A stretch of 64,000 bases of DNA from Hofstenia miamia. Its lineage: Eukaryota > Xenacoelomorpha > Acoela. Location: assembly GCA_004352715.1 (NCBI GenBank), contig SCFE01000002.1, positions 6,296,388 to 6,360,387 on the forward strand. The letters run 5' to 3'. Below are positions 25,143 to 37,900 of the stretch, one piece after another; the first letter of the stretch is position 1; each line of letters starts with the position of its first letter. The notes under the pieces are model-generated. The model had not been told where the DNA came from. It worked only from the letters and a program-made list of their open reading frames with translations, and did no database searches. A program made the position numbers and the translations under genes.

Positions 25143-26273
25143 TTTTTTAAAATTCTGAGAGCAAAAATTTAAAATGTCTCATGCATTAAGTTTTTCTTTG
25201 TGTTTTACAAATTTGAAACTCATCACTGCATAGATGCATTTTTAGAACTGAAACATATTAGAAGACGGCCTCATCACTAAAATTCCAACCCACTAAACAC
25301 AATGATTCGGAGTATTTATATTCAAGCTCCGTAGTTAATATAACATCTTTCTCTGAGTCATAATATAAGAAACATATGCTAGATGTCACGGAAATTCAAA
25401 ATGATGAAAAATTTGATCGCCTATCGTATTGGAAGAATTTCACTAACAAAAAACTTAGATAAGTAGTAAGAACTTATTTAACCATATAAGTTTCAGATCT
25501 AGCGCTTAGTTCAACTGGAATTACGATTCCTGATTAACCCAAACACCTGAACTTTGCCCATCTGAGCGAACTCTAAGTTATAGAAAATACAATATACAAT
25601 ACAGTACAGCTTAAAATCCAGCAATTCATATTTTATGTTTATGGATGTTCTATTGGGAGATTTTCGGAATTCGTTGCTAATGTTAATGGGTGACCCATGG
25701 GAGTGTCATCAAATCATTGTCCTGCCACAAGGCTATTCCTTCTCTGGTGTTAGTGTAGGGAGATCCTTCAACCAATTGCATGGCATTCATCGTTCTTTAG
25801 GAGGAAAAGTAGAATTCTTAAAGAAAAAGGAAAATATAATTTATTGAGTTTTTGCATACAAAATATACTACAACTACTGATAACATAGTCATAAAGTGGT
25901 GACAACTATCCGTTCGTTGTTGTTGTTGTTGTTGTTGAAGTATTGTGATTTTTAAATTTAAAAAATTCTTAGATAAAAATTTTAATATGAACACAATGCA
26001 AAGGAACTTTGAATTTGCAACTGCAATCATTTCTTAGATATAAATATGTTAGAAAATGTCATTCTTTTTTAATGCTTAACTTAGCAACTTTTATTTTATT
26101 CATGGATGAATTTGAAGATTAAAATTGATGCTGCTTTGCAGGAAATTCAGATAATGATGTTTTTCAATACCATAAAAAAGAAAGCAGATATTATAACTTT
26201 AAATACAAACTTACAGTTTCTTTTTGTTTATTGTTTATGAAATAAGCGCATAGGTTTAGGTTATATATATATA
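25143..26273. other. Intergenic; one doubtful + ORF
   Basis: Contains a (GTT)n tract at about 25914-25938 and a 70-codon + frame (25635-25847) of fairly balanced composition but no recognised motif. Nothing else was seen. Confidence 0.35.
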
Positions 26274-27584
26274 TAGTACCGGCCCAAAGTTTGGGAACAG
26301 TAATCTGTCTAAAACGTGTTTTATGCTATTTCCTGGAAACTTCGTAAAATTCTTGGAATTCCCAATTTTTTTTAAAATTTCAACAGATTCATTTAGCCAA
26401 TCAAATTAACACAATTTTAAATTTACACACAATACATTTTCACTGAAAAAGCACTATCATTATAATTTGAAATATGGTCCACGGTAGTGCTCAAATTCAT
26501 ATCTTGTACGAGGAGTGGGTACAATTATCGCGCTATAGCTGTTAGAATGGGCGTAGAAGTATCTTCGGTATCCAGAAGTGTTACTCGCTATCAGCAACTG
26601 CAAAATTTTTCATCTCGCAAGCGGTCTGGAAGACCAAAGGTGACAACCTCTCAGACCGTCTCATTCACCGTTACGTCGTCATCAATCATTCTCTTCATCT
26701 TCTAAAGTCAAAGTAAATCTAGGTGCGGTAGTGCAGAATGTATCAATATGCACCATTACCTTTGACCTTCCACCATGCAAACCGGCAGCCAAACCCCGAT
26801 TGTCTTCAAAGAACATTCGAGACCGGTTGCGCTTCGCAGGCCATTTCAACACTACACCCCTGAGATGTGGCATCAATTAATGTTTAGTGACGAAACCAAG
26901 ATTTGCCAGTTTACATCATATTGGCCACACGTTCGACGAGCACTAAGAAACCAAAGATTCAACACACGTTGCACTCAATAAACTGTCCGCTCAACACCTT
27001 CTGTGAAGATTTGGGGTGCTATACCTGCGAATGGGCGTGCTAGTCTGCATTTTGTTCCTCACAACAAGACAGTCACAGCCAAGGCCTACCTCAAAATAAT
27101 TCAGGAGACAGTTCCCATGTTTATGCAGCTTCGCGGAACATCTGTACTACAACAAGATGGTGCTACTTGCCACAGCGCCAAAGTTGTGACACAGTGGATT
27201 GCATCACATGACTTTTGGCTGCTTGAGAACTGGCCGGAAAACTTCCCAGACCTCAACGTCATAGAAAATTGCTGGCATCACATCAAAAACTGTCTGAGGA
27301 AGCGCCAATGCACATCACTCGACGATCTGAAGGAGCAAATTAAAGTGGTATGGTGCACAGAGATTACTGATGATTATTGTAGAAAGCTGGTCGAATCAAT
27401 TTCAAATCGCATTGCTGCGTGTTTGGCCAATAATGGCGGACATACAAAATATTAGTCAGTTTTTCTGAATTAGCTATGAACTTTCTACACGGTGTTATCA
27501 TATTGTTTCTACATTGCGTTTTTTAGTGTAAAATACAAAAATTTCTAAATTTGCAAAGTGTTCCCAAACGTTTGGCTAGTACTG
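26274..27584 (+). mobile_element. Tc1-like element with TIRs, DD35E
   Basis: The left end TAGTACCGGCC.AAAGTTTGGGAACA and right end (complement) CAGTACTAGCCAAACGTTTGGGAACA form TIRs flanked by TA, giving a 1.31 kb element. It encloses one transposase gene in the same orientation. TIRs that are still recognisable suggest it is younger than the 16.7-18.9 kb pair. Confidence 0.85.
26474..27455 (+). pseudogene. Tc1-like transposase pseudogene (DD35E spacing)
   Basis: The frames in order give an HTH region (YNYRAIAVRMGVEVSSVSR, then RKRSGRPK), then a short frame-broken linker. LMFSDETKICQF carries the first D, VLQQDGATCHSAK the second D and DLNVIENCW the E, with the C-terminus ...NNGGHTKY. The 150-codon catalytic block 27003-27455 is uninterrupted. 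I count 35 residues between the second D and E, one more than canonical Tc1; a DD35E group of Tc1/mariner transposases is known. Frameshifts near 26480, 26705 and 26980 make it inactive. Confidence 0.85.
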
Positions 27585-28899
27585 TATATATTCATATAAT
27601 TGATAACTCAATAAATGATATCGGTTGAATTTGTTTATTGTCCATAACGCGTTTCAATACCAAGTCAATAACAAATACCTGTAATTTCATTTGATTATAA
27701 CTTCACTGTTTGTTTTTAAATATCACTTAAGTAATTTTAACTCCCTAAAACATAACATTCTAGTGGCTCAATGGTTCTTATTCAACTCCTTCATAGGTTC
27801 TACTTTTAAAAGAAACATAGGAGATAGAAGTAAATTTTATAATGCAAATATTTCTATTCATTTTTGTTTGAAAAGTTTTCATGAAGCATTTTATCGAAAT
27901 ATAATAGAATATGATTAATCAGAAGTTTAGTGAACTACATTAGTACACATTATATTAACTCTAATCTTTCCAAAAACGATTTTGCATATTTTCAAGCAAT
28001 TTTTTCAAGGCTTTCAAATCAGAGGCTTTAAAGACCAGCTATTTCATTTTCTATATAATAACATGCCAAAAAAATCTAACTCTGAATAAAGTTGCAAGCA
28101 CAAAGGGTTGTGTAGGATTTCAGAATACAGATGAAGATAAGAGACTCCTCTATCCTACTATGTTTTTAGATATTTAATAACTTAAAATAATTTTGAAGAA
28201 ACCATCACAGATTTAAAAAATTCTTTGAAAGTGTAGAGGTAATTAGCAAACATAGTGCCAATATTGTGCCAATATACGAAATAGGACATTAGCACAAATT
28301 TTACATAGACAATATAGACTCTTCTAGCCGTTATTGGTTTACGAAACTATAAACTTTCAAGCAATAGTCAGGGTGTTTTTTAATGGTGCATGCTAATAAA
28401 AAACATAAGAAAAAATTCAAATCGATTAGTGGGGAACTTCTTAAAATGTGAAACTGAACTACTACTACTGAAATGGATAAATACCCATTTCTCGTATTGT
28501 AATGCAATGTAAAGTAATTTTTTATAAAAATATTAAAATGTGTATAACCTATTTTCTAGCAAATCTCAGCAAATGATTGAAAATCAAATTAGAAAGAATT
28601 TTCAATTGAAATATCAATACTATCTGTGAAGGAAAAAGATAATCATTTATTTTTAATAGAACACTCGCAAAACTTAAATCTATAGAATAATATTTTAAGC
28701 TGAAGACAAGACAAAATATCAGCTAAGATACACTTATCAAATACTTGCAGAACACTGAAATTTCGGAAGAAAATGATTAATAACTTTTTTTATTATTTTC
28801 TATTAAATCATGGAAGTAACACCACCTCAAATTATGGAAGCAAAATTTCTTAAAGATTCTTAAGGATAAAATAAAAGTTGTTTTGACACTAACACTTAC
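27585..28899. other. No gene seen
   Basis: AT-rich intergenic DNA. No long frame, and no splice-bounded exon in a consistent phase. Confidence 0.35.
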
Positions 28900-28914
28900 T
28901 AAAATTACCAAACA
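28900..28914 (-). CDS. Candidate 15-nt micro-exon, third locus
   Basis: ACTAAG|15 nt|GTAAGTG on the minus strand, entry and exit phase 1, coding FGNF. Weak on its own; listed because it lies downstream of the better-supported 29377-29406 exon in the same phase. Confidence 0.2.
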
Positions 28915-29141
28915 CTTAGTTAATAACAACAACACTGAAGTAAGAAATATTTACTTAAGTATTTACCACCTTCCCCCATTAGATTTTCAAATTTGATTTT
29001 GACTTGTTAAATCAAAAAATTTTTGGTAAAAAAATTCAAATCTAAGATCGTAAAGTGCATTTTGTAGGGTCTATTTTCTCAATATTTTCAAAAATCTCAC
29101 GGGGCTTTGCCCCACTTTTGGTCATGACTAAGAAAATCCTT

Positions 29142-29169
29142 TATATATATATATATATATATATATATT
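29142..29169. repeat. (TA)n microsatellite
   Basis: Uninterrupted TA tract between two candidate micro-exons. Confidence 0.95.
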
Positions 29170-29376
29170 TAGAATGTTAGATAAATTCAAACTATTGGTA
29201 GTCTTGAAAAATCTTAATACTTGAGTGGAGATCAAATTACAAAATCTTGTACAATATGCAATTTATATTAATCATTTCTAAACCAATGAATTCTTCAAGA
29301 AATTAGTTTACAGGGGCTGTCTTGATTTATACCTAATGAAATTATTAGTATACAATATGATCTAATTAAAACTTAC

Positions 29377-29406
29377 TATCTTGATAAGTAGGAGGTGCGC
29401 CGAATT
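29377..29406 (-). CDS. 30-nt phase-1 micro-exon, paralogue of 41787-41816
   Basis: CATTTAG|30 nt|GTAAGT on the minus strand, phase 1 in and out, coding FGAPPTYQD between split codons. The exon at 41787-41816 has the same length and phases and codes ERSLPMYQE. Both share P.YQ(E/D) and the nucleotides TATCAAGA at the same place. That match between two loci 12.4 kb apart is the main support for a third copy of the micro-exon gene here. No large terminal exon was found downstream, so this copy may be a fragment. Confidence 0.45.
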
Positions 29407-30017
29407 CTAAATGAAGCATTGTGAAAACATTTATTTATTTAAATGCATTTTTTAATGACTAATATTAAAAACTAACTCTATTAAATTTTTATCAAAATGC
29501 AATGAAAGCTGATTAAGTTGTGAGATTCGTTAAGCTAAACTATTTCGCCTCACTCTTGATTACTTTTATCACTTTTCAAGAATTATATTTTCAGTGATGT
29601 ATTTGCCAAACATAAGAACTCATAGCAAAAAAGTTATTAACAATAATGTATGCATTTTATTAAAAACATCTGAATTAATTATGCAAAATTGCTTAGCCGA
29701 CCTTTGACCGCTCGCACTCATCCGGGATATGTTGCGCGAAAATCGATTTAATTGCTTTTGGGAGCGGCTTTGGGAAACTATCTGCAACATCCATAATGAT
29801 ATTGCTGATAACTAGTTCTTGGGAGATTAGATGTGAGCTGTTGGTATATCGGAGGAAATAGATTCAGCTGGGATTTTCAATAGTAATGGTATTCCCCTGA
29901 TGTGTACGCCCGGCCTTAGAGAGAAATACTAACTGCGTGCTTGATGGACACAGCAGATAAACAGCAGATTTCTACAAAATTGGTCAATATTATCTCTAAA
30001 TAATTTTAATGGCTTAC

Positions 30018-30060
30018 CAACAATTGCAAATAGTTTTCTAACGCATATTATAGGGGACAT
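30018..30060 (-). CDS. Candidate first coding exon of the third locus
   Basis: ATG (30060-30058) opens MSPIICVRKLFAIV and stops at a good donor (TTGTTG|GTAAGC) in phase 1. Joined to 29377-29406 it would read ...FAIV-E-FGAPPTYQD, like a short hydrophobic leader before a polar chain. The first coding exon proposed for the 45.6-50.8 kb gene also starts MSP and also ends in phase 1 at GTAAGC. The leader is short for a signal peptide. Confidence 0.3.
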
Positions 30061-30494
30061 TTCTATCAATAGAAGATTGATGGATGATGGTAGAATAATA
30101 TAAAATATAAAAGTTCGCACATAAATTAAATATTTGAATAAAGTAGGTTTTTATCGAATGAGCAAATCGTCCACTAGTGATAATTTCTAACATTTCTTCA
30201 GGAGTTTTATATTTTAGCTTACACTTTCGATATTGTAGATTTTGAGAACAAAATAAGGCAAGTGTAAACACAAAGTAATTTTGCGAACGGTTAATTAATC
30301 GATAATAGAAGGATTAAATTCTAATGCAAAGTTCTTCCTTTAATTAAAACTACGCTAAATTCCCCAATAGCATCTTAGGCTTAACTCTAACCTTAGCTCT
30401 AGCCTCTGTTCCAGTCCTTAATCCAAGTGACTACTTTGCATTTATTTTGAGTCATAAGTTTTCGCTTATTGCTCTTTTGACAGCGCAACATATA

Positions 30495-30997
30495 ACAAAT
30501 AACACACTTTATTGACATGCATTAAAAGAGCTTAAAAAATATTGGTCATTCAACTTTACTGATGCATTTGCAATTCGGGGATATCATGTGAACAAATTTG
30601 AATTTAATAACATGTAGTTGATTCTTTCATTAGCTGTGCANAGTCTCCAAGAAGAAAATCTGACAAACCACGAAGTTAAGTAAAATCGATCAAACATCGG
30701 TATAACCTCATTCATTGGAAGCAGCATCCTTCGAAATGTCCGCTCACCTAAACTTCTACCTAACCAAACCACGTCTATCCATTCTTATCCTGGTCTAGAC
30801 GTCTTGCTGAAAAGATCTTGCAATATCCAAAAGTCATTTCTGTCATACTANACAAATAACACACTTTATTGACATGCATTAAAAGAGCTTAAAAAATATT
30901 GGTCATTCAACTTTACTGATGCATTTGCAATTCGGGGATATCATGTGAACAAATTTGAATTTAATAACATGTAGTTGATTCTTTCATTAGCTGTGCA
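30495..30997. repeat. 146-bp direct duplication bracketed by single Ns
   Basis: 30495-30640 and 30852-30997 appear identical. Between them lie a single N (30641), 209 bp of unrelated sequence (30642-30850) and another single N (30851). The lone Ns at the junctions mark an assembly patch rather than a target-site duplication. Confidence 0.85.
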
Positions 30998-31521
30998 CTA
31001 AGATTACCGTAACGTAAACAGCTTTTTAAAAAATTAATGTTAAGTATGGATTAATTTCTTAAAATTTTGTAGATCAACTGTAATAACAACAAAAAATGCA
31101 TTTTCAATGGGTTGCATATTCATTATACAAGAAATTTACGTTAACATTAATTGCATGCTCAAGATTTTTAATCAATGTTCAGAACAGATCTATTACTGCT
31201 GTATCTTAATGCTTGAAAAAAATAAACCTTAGGTTCAAAACCTTGCTATAATATTTGTATTTGTATCTTGCACCAGTTTTATTATGTGGAGCATTAAAAA
31301 AAGATCTTTGAGAGGATATTTTTAGATACCATAAATGCATTGAGTATTTTTCAGATGTGCATCATGAGCATTTGGCATAGAAGAGCTTTTTGTACCAACG
31401 TTTCATTCATGAATGATTCTAATTCCAGACGGAAATAAGCCATTACGTTCAAAGGATCTATCAGTTATAAGTTTTCTACCCGGTAAAATTTACATATATA
31501 TATATATATATACATATATAC

Positions 31522-31579
<58 letters not shown>

Positions 31580-31716
31580 CACCGATAATTGTTACTGGGG
31601 TTATTGCTGTTGATAGTTCCCGTAGATCAACTAATTTTATTATTATAAATCTTCCCTGACACTTTTCAGATAAACCATCAGATGTCAATTTAAGGTTATC
31701 AGAGATTACAAAGTAT
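30998..31716. other. No gene; (TA)n-rich
   Basis: AT-rich DNA downstream of the 31.7 kb terminal exon, including a composite TA/CATATA microsatellite at about 31493-31580. The frames that cross it are microsatellite translations. Confidence 0.5.
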
Positions 31717-31904
31717 CTATTCATTTTGTTTTACCAAGAATAATAATAAACACTCAAAAACCACTAATTTCATTTTATAAATACCTGGATAGTTGTATAA
31801 ATATTTTGAGCGAGATAATCGAGTACAGGATACCACAATTTTCTTGTTGCAAGATTTATGGATAAATGAAGTAGAAACGGGAATGTGCTCTATTTCCATT
31901 AGGT
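31717..31904 (-). CDS. Gene B last coding exon
   Basis: Entered in phase 1 after CTGTTTAG; 62 codons including the TAG. It codes LMEIEHIPV, then FIHKSCNKKIVVSC and LSRS, and ends in a hydrophobic stretch (KLVVFECLLLFLV). HKSCNKKI and LSRS recur in the last exon of gene A at the same position. It is out of frame with 31942-35151 unless the 37-nt intron is removed. Confidence 0.7.
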
Positions 31905-34900
31905 CTAAACAGATTTTAGAAATGAAAAAAATGCCTATTACCTTTGAATGGCACAGGGACTTCCTTGGCCCTAAATTTTTTAGGAAATATTTCTTCTTCC
32001 TGAGCATGTGTATAGGACATGAATTTAGAGACATTAACTATCTCTTGTAGAATTTCATCAAAGTCTTCATTAGACAAAAATTCGGCAGAATGAAGAAATT
32101 TTGTGAGTGGCATCTTTTGTAGTGAGCTATACAATGTAAATGTTATATCTTCACTATCTTCAAAGTAATCCATACTTGTGTTCTCAAAGTTCAAACTGTT
32201 CTCATCATTTTGCACTATTCCAAGCGATGAAATATTTTTAAAAACAAAAATGCTTGCAGTATTGTCAGTAATGTCTTTGCTGATATTAACCTCATTCTGT
32301 AAAGCCTTTTTCATGCCATGAATATGAGATGAGTAGCCAATAGGTGTATCGTTACAAATTGTACTTGAATTAGAAGGGGGTTCTGTAATGAATGAGCTTT
32401 CATACTCTTTGCACAAAATTTCATCAATTAATGAGTTATACAGTTCTGGAGTGACGTCAGTGCTTGAAGTCTCACTGACTTTATTCTTATTCATGTCAGA
32501 TAAATTTTGCACATTATTAAGATTCTGAATATTGTCCAAATCTTTTTCAGCAATTTTGGATTCTCCTGTGACGTCAATCTTTGACGGTTTGACTGTAATT
32601 TCTCTGTTCATTTCAAATGAACTATTTACATCTCTAGAATTCTGAACATCATCAAACTCTTTATTTTTATTAGCAATATCAGACACTCCACTAATATCAC
32701 TTTTTGATGCTTCAATGGCAGTCTGTTTGTTGATATCAAATGAACCTTGCTTATTTCTAAGATTCAGAACATCAAGAAATTCTTTATCATTACCATTGGA
32801 GGTCTCTGCATTGTCACAGCTTGATCTTTCAATATTGTCTTTGTTGACATACAATGAATCTCGTGCACTTCTTAAATGCTGAGCATTGTCAAACTCTATA
32901 TTAACAATATCGGATACTCCACTTATATCACTTTTTGACCCTTCAATGGCAATCTGTTTGCTTATATCAAATGAACCTTGCTTATTTCTAAGATTCAGAA
33001 CATCAAGAAATTCTTTATCATTACCATTGGAGGTCTCTGCATTGTCACAGCTTGATCTTTCAATATTGTCTTTGTTGACATACAATGAATCTTGTGCACT
33101 TCTTAAATGCTGAGCATCGTTAAGCTCTATATTAATAATATCGGATACTCCACTTATATCACTTTTTGACCCTTCAATGGCAATCTGTTTGCTGATATCA
33201 AATGAACCTTGCTTATTTCTAAGATTCAGAACATCGAGAAACTCTTTATCATTGCCATTGAAGGCCTCTGCATTTTCATAACTTGATGTTTCAATATTGT
33301 CTTTGTTGACATACAATGAATCCTTTGCATTTCTTAAATGCTGAGCACTGTCAAACTCTATATTAACAATATCGGATACTCCACATATATCACTTTTAAG
33401 CTTTCCAATGACATTTGAGAAACTAATGTTTGGAGTTTGTGATGTAATCAATGAATTTGGATTTTCTGAATTTACATTAGTCTCTTCGAGTGTAACTGGA
33501 ATGTTTATGCCGAAGTCATATTTATCATTTAAAATAAAATCATTCAAATTATGTAAACTATGATGGTTATCTTCTCTTCTATCAGTTATATCAAACATAT
33601 TCTTATCAAGTGATTCATTGTGTGGTTGTTCATTATGTGATAGTGTGGTTTCACTACCATTATGTTTCCTTTGATTATCAAAATGTTGAGAGTTAAATGA
33701 AACGTCACTTTTTTCAATATATTGATAATCAATTTGTATCTTACTCTTCTCAGATTCTTCCAATCGGCTGTGCTTTTTGCTATCTGTAGAAATATCAATA
33801 TTTTGATGATTTGTCAAGAACTCATTATCAATTAGTCCACTCACATGTATTGACCTATCACTATTTGTTTGAAAACACTCTTCAACATCATTAATCAGCC
33901 TGTTTTTAAAAGTTTCATTCAGTAAAATTTGTGCATCACTATTGTTTATGCACTTGTTACTTAAATGATTAATGTCTTGTGACTGAAGTTCGTCATTTTT
34001 AGCTGGTTGTAACCTACGAACGTCATTAATTAATGAATTTTTGTGATTACTTTCGATAGTTTTGCTTAATGAATCTTCAATTCCATTAATAGATTGATTA
34101 ATATTTAATGATTTGCTCTCTTTGGAATCATCCTCTAAGAATTGCTCGTTGGTATTGGCAAAGCCATTCTTTTTAATAATATTTAGATTTTCAAATTCAC
34201 GGAGAATACACTTTTCTTCATTTGATGATAATCCACTTTTATTAGCACCACAATTATCATGTGATATCATTTTAGAAACATCACTTACTAATGCACTATT
34301 TTCATAACAATCCTTACTTTTGCTTAATGAACTATTAATTGTATCTGTAGGACATTGACCTAGGAAGTTTGGATGACTGCTTAAGAAGCTGCTGTTCTTA
34401 GCATCATTCAAATCTAGTTGCTCATGGGTAAATGCTTTGTCTTTCTTAACTGATGCATCCATGTTTTCGAATGCACGTGGACTACTGCTTTCTTCATTTG
34501 TGAATAATCCACTTGTATTAGAACCAAAATTATCAAGTGATTTTATTTTGCAAGTATTATTTATTAATGATCTATTTTGATTGCCATCCCTACTGTTGCT
34601 AAATGAATTGCTCATGTTGTTTGTAAGACCTAGGTTCAAATGAATTTTTTGAAATTCGTTGCTGTTAGCATCCTGAAAATCCACTTCCTTATCACTATTT
34701 TCTGTTTCTTTTGTAATTGATCTATTCATATTTTCCAATACTCCGTCTGAATTCTGTTGATTATATTCTGAAGTTTTGTACCTTTCTGATTCACTTGGCG
34801 CCAAATGCACATTAGCATAATTTGAGTTTTGAATGTTTTCCTTATCTTGAATACTACTGGATTTTTTTAGATCATCAATTATAAAATTTTCATTAATTGA

Positions 34901-37900
34901 ACAATTGGTGTCTTCTTCAAGAATTTTGCTCATTTCTTGTTCATTTTCAAACAAATGACTTTTCACGTTTTTAATGCCCAAAATTTCGTGTTGACAGCTT
35001 CCTCTTTCACTTAGCTGCTCTTCATCTATATCTAAAAATAGAAAGGTTTCCCTGTGTATTTCTTCTGTGCTTTTTTCTTCATCATTCACAAACTTCTTTT
35101 TTTGGTTTGATAATATAGCTCTCGATGGTGAATCATGACTACTGTTGATTCCTAAGAAACAGGTACTGAGTAAGTTTTATATAAAGATCAATTGAAAAAA
35201 GAACTTTTTAATAAGCCACATGGCATGCTTTCATTATCTCAAAACGCTTTTGAATCTTTTCATATGTATATTCAATACTTAAATTTTTTAATTTATTCTG
35301 AGATATCTGAAGAGGGGCAATTATATTTATGGAATGGTAAAAGTACATTAGCGTAATTGTAACTATACCATAAATTGATTATAAAATATCCACATCTACA
35401 TTTTACTCAACATTTATATATGTATGTCAAATTGTAAGTGGGCTCAATTTATAGCCCAGTCCAGGCTGATAAAAACTAGATCCAAATCCAATACAGGTCC
35501 AATAAGAGTCCAAGATTAAGCCCACTATTTTACCTATAGCCATAAGATTATCTGAAAATACAAGTGCACAAATCCATCTAGGAATACATTATTGAATCTT
35601 AGCCAACCAAATGGATACACACGTCCATTTATATCTCTGATATTTACTAATGATCAAAAATTATGTCTGCATAGACGATGAACTAAGTAGCTATTCAACA
35701 AGGACCTGGAAATTTGTAAACTTAGTTTTATTTCCTCAATTTGGAAAATTAAGATAAAGCAAAATTATATATGTTAAAAATTCAACCATATATATTTTAT
35801 TAATTTTTGTTTTCAGCCTTTCAATGTTCATATTCAAAGAATGAATTTACTGTGTTTGATTACATTATCATGGATATTTTAAAACAATTACCATTATTTG
35901 CATGTTTCATAAGTAATAAGATCGTAATTAGTAAATATTTTTCGCGTCATAGCAACCATAAATTATGCTGATGTGCATTAGGGTTTACCAAAGCTATATA
36001 TGAGCACCTATATATATATATATANCACTTTTTGCAAACCCTGCTTTTAATGCAAATAAGCAAACTGGCATTCCTTACTCAAACATACTCACAAGAACTG
36101 AACGATATCGTAGATCCTTTATCCCTTCAATAGTTCGTGAGATTAACAGTAACACTTAAAGAAAACTATAGTGTAATCTATCATTTTTATTTATATCTAT
36201 TTGTTTTTGTACACACTTGCCGTCTCTGCCGAGGATATAAAAATCTCTCTCACTCTCTCATGATGTTTCATTCAAACAATATTTCACAAAAAAATTATTT
36301 TATTTTATACTGATTAATTTTGATGTGCTCTAAATATTAAATAAGATACCCCTAGGTCTGGCCTCTGCAATATTTAGGGCTAAAACTCATCTAGCCCCTC
36401 TGGTTCCGCCGCCCCTGTATATGATAGATTTTAGCATGAACTTGCATTAATATGGAAATAAAGAAATTCAGAAAAATATTCAATATATTGCAAAAATAAG
36501 TAAAAAATAAAATACTAGAATATTGGGTCAGTCAGTTAATTCTTGCGTATTTCTAAAAACCCTACTATTAATAATAAAATATAACAACGTAAGCAATGTG
36601 TATTTATGCAACAAATATCTATAGATAATCACCATCTATAATTTTTTGCAAATCGCGTAAAAGTTTGGCTTTCTCATTGGCCCTAGCTGACGCAGGAATA
36701 TGTCTCAATTGTGTCATGACAAAATCATTCAATTCTTGTTCATTTTGAAAACCTGATTGTTTCTGCCTGTCCGATCACTGCTTGTTCACGAATCGATCGA
36801 GTATATTAAAATCGGGGGAGTAATGTGGTCGTGGAACTTTGTTCACTCCTTTTTCATTCAAAAATTGACAAGTAAACGCGGATGTATGGGGGCGGGCGTT
36901 GTCATGTATAAATATCCAACTCGTATATGTAAGTGGTCGCCCATACCGACTGAATTTTGCATTCGTATTTTGCAGAAATGTGACATATCGCTCACTATCT
37001 ACGTTTGGATTTCCTTCAATTTATTTCGAAATGGAAGTACCCATTCATCGACACACCAATAATCACATGCGATTTACTCTCAAAATGATTACGCTTTGCA
37101 ATATGTGTTGGTTGAGAAAGTTTGGAGTCGCCATCCTGTGAAACCCAGCATCTGTGTCTTCTGTGACTTCCGATTCCTCGGTAGTAAAACAATTTTTCGT
37201 CTACCATCACAACACTATCCATTGCACCCTGACGCTGAAAAACTGTTAACCAATATCTTGCACTTGCAACTCTATTCAATTTTATCTCGGTTAAAAGTTG
37301 TGAGGTACCCACTTCCTGCATACAGACTTTAAATTCAAATCAAGGTGTATAATGTAATTAATAGTACCGTGACATGATCCAATTCATCCTAATTTCATTC
37401 ACTGTCAAATTTTGATCTGCCTCCAAAAGCCATTTTGTTTCACAGACCAATTCATCATGATTGCTTGCGATAGCTCGACTGCTTGTCACTCTCAAATCCG
37501 TTACCGTTGCTCGTCCATCTTTGAATTGCCTCGCATAGTTTTGCACTGTTCTCAAGGCAACCACATCAACAAATACCAACTTGATATCTTCATGAAGTTT
37601 GGTAGCAGAATCATTCAATTTCCAACGTAAAAATGCGTAAAATTGAAGGCTAGAATTTTCGGCCTGCATAATTAATGAACTGTTGTCAAACTTTGTGAGC
37701 ACTAATATCAGAGATAATAATAATGAGATATTTATCTTACGCATGTTGCATATATAAATTTACTAAAATACGATTGGCTGCTTAAATATTATTGTGAAAT
37801 ACACACATGACATACATTGTGAAAAAACGCAAGAATTAACTGACCAACCTAATATATACATATAATATTAATATTTATTAAATTGTTTTGCCTCTGCATA

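Noticed and set aside
25635-25847. 70-codon + frame (GDPWECHQIIVLPQGYSF)
   Set aside because: No homology recognised and no exon signals that fit; left as doubtful intergenic.
30642-30850. 5S rRNA-like text (GAAGTTAAGTAAAATCG) suggesting a 5S-derived SINE
   Set aside because: Only about a 20-bp resemblance; the downstream control region does not align, and the fragment lies between lone Ns.
31476-31724. IYIY-type frames over (TA)n tracts, here and at 2.2, 3.2, 16.4 and 39.8 kb
   Set aside because: Translation of simple repeats; no coding evidence.
32886-34307. Plus-strand frames opposite the gene B large exon
   Set aside because: Antisense shadows of a 3.2 kb minus-strand frame.
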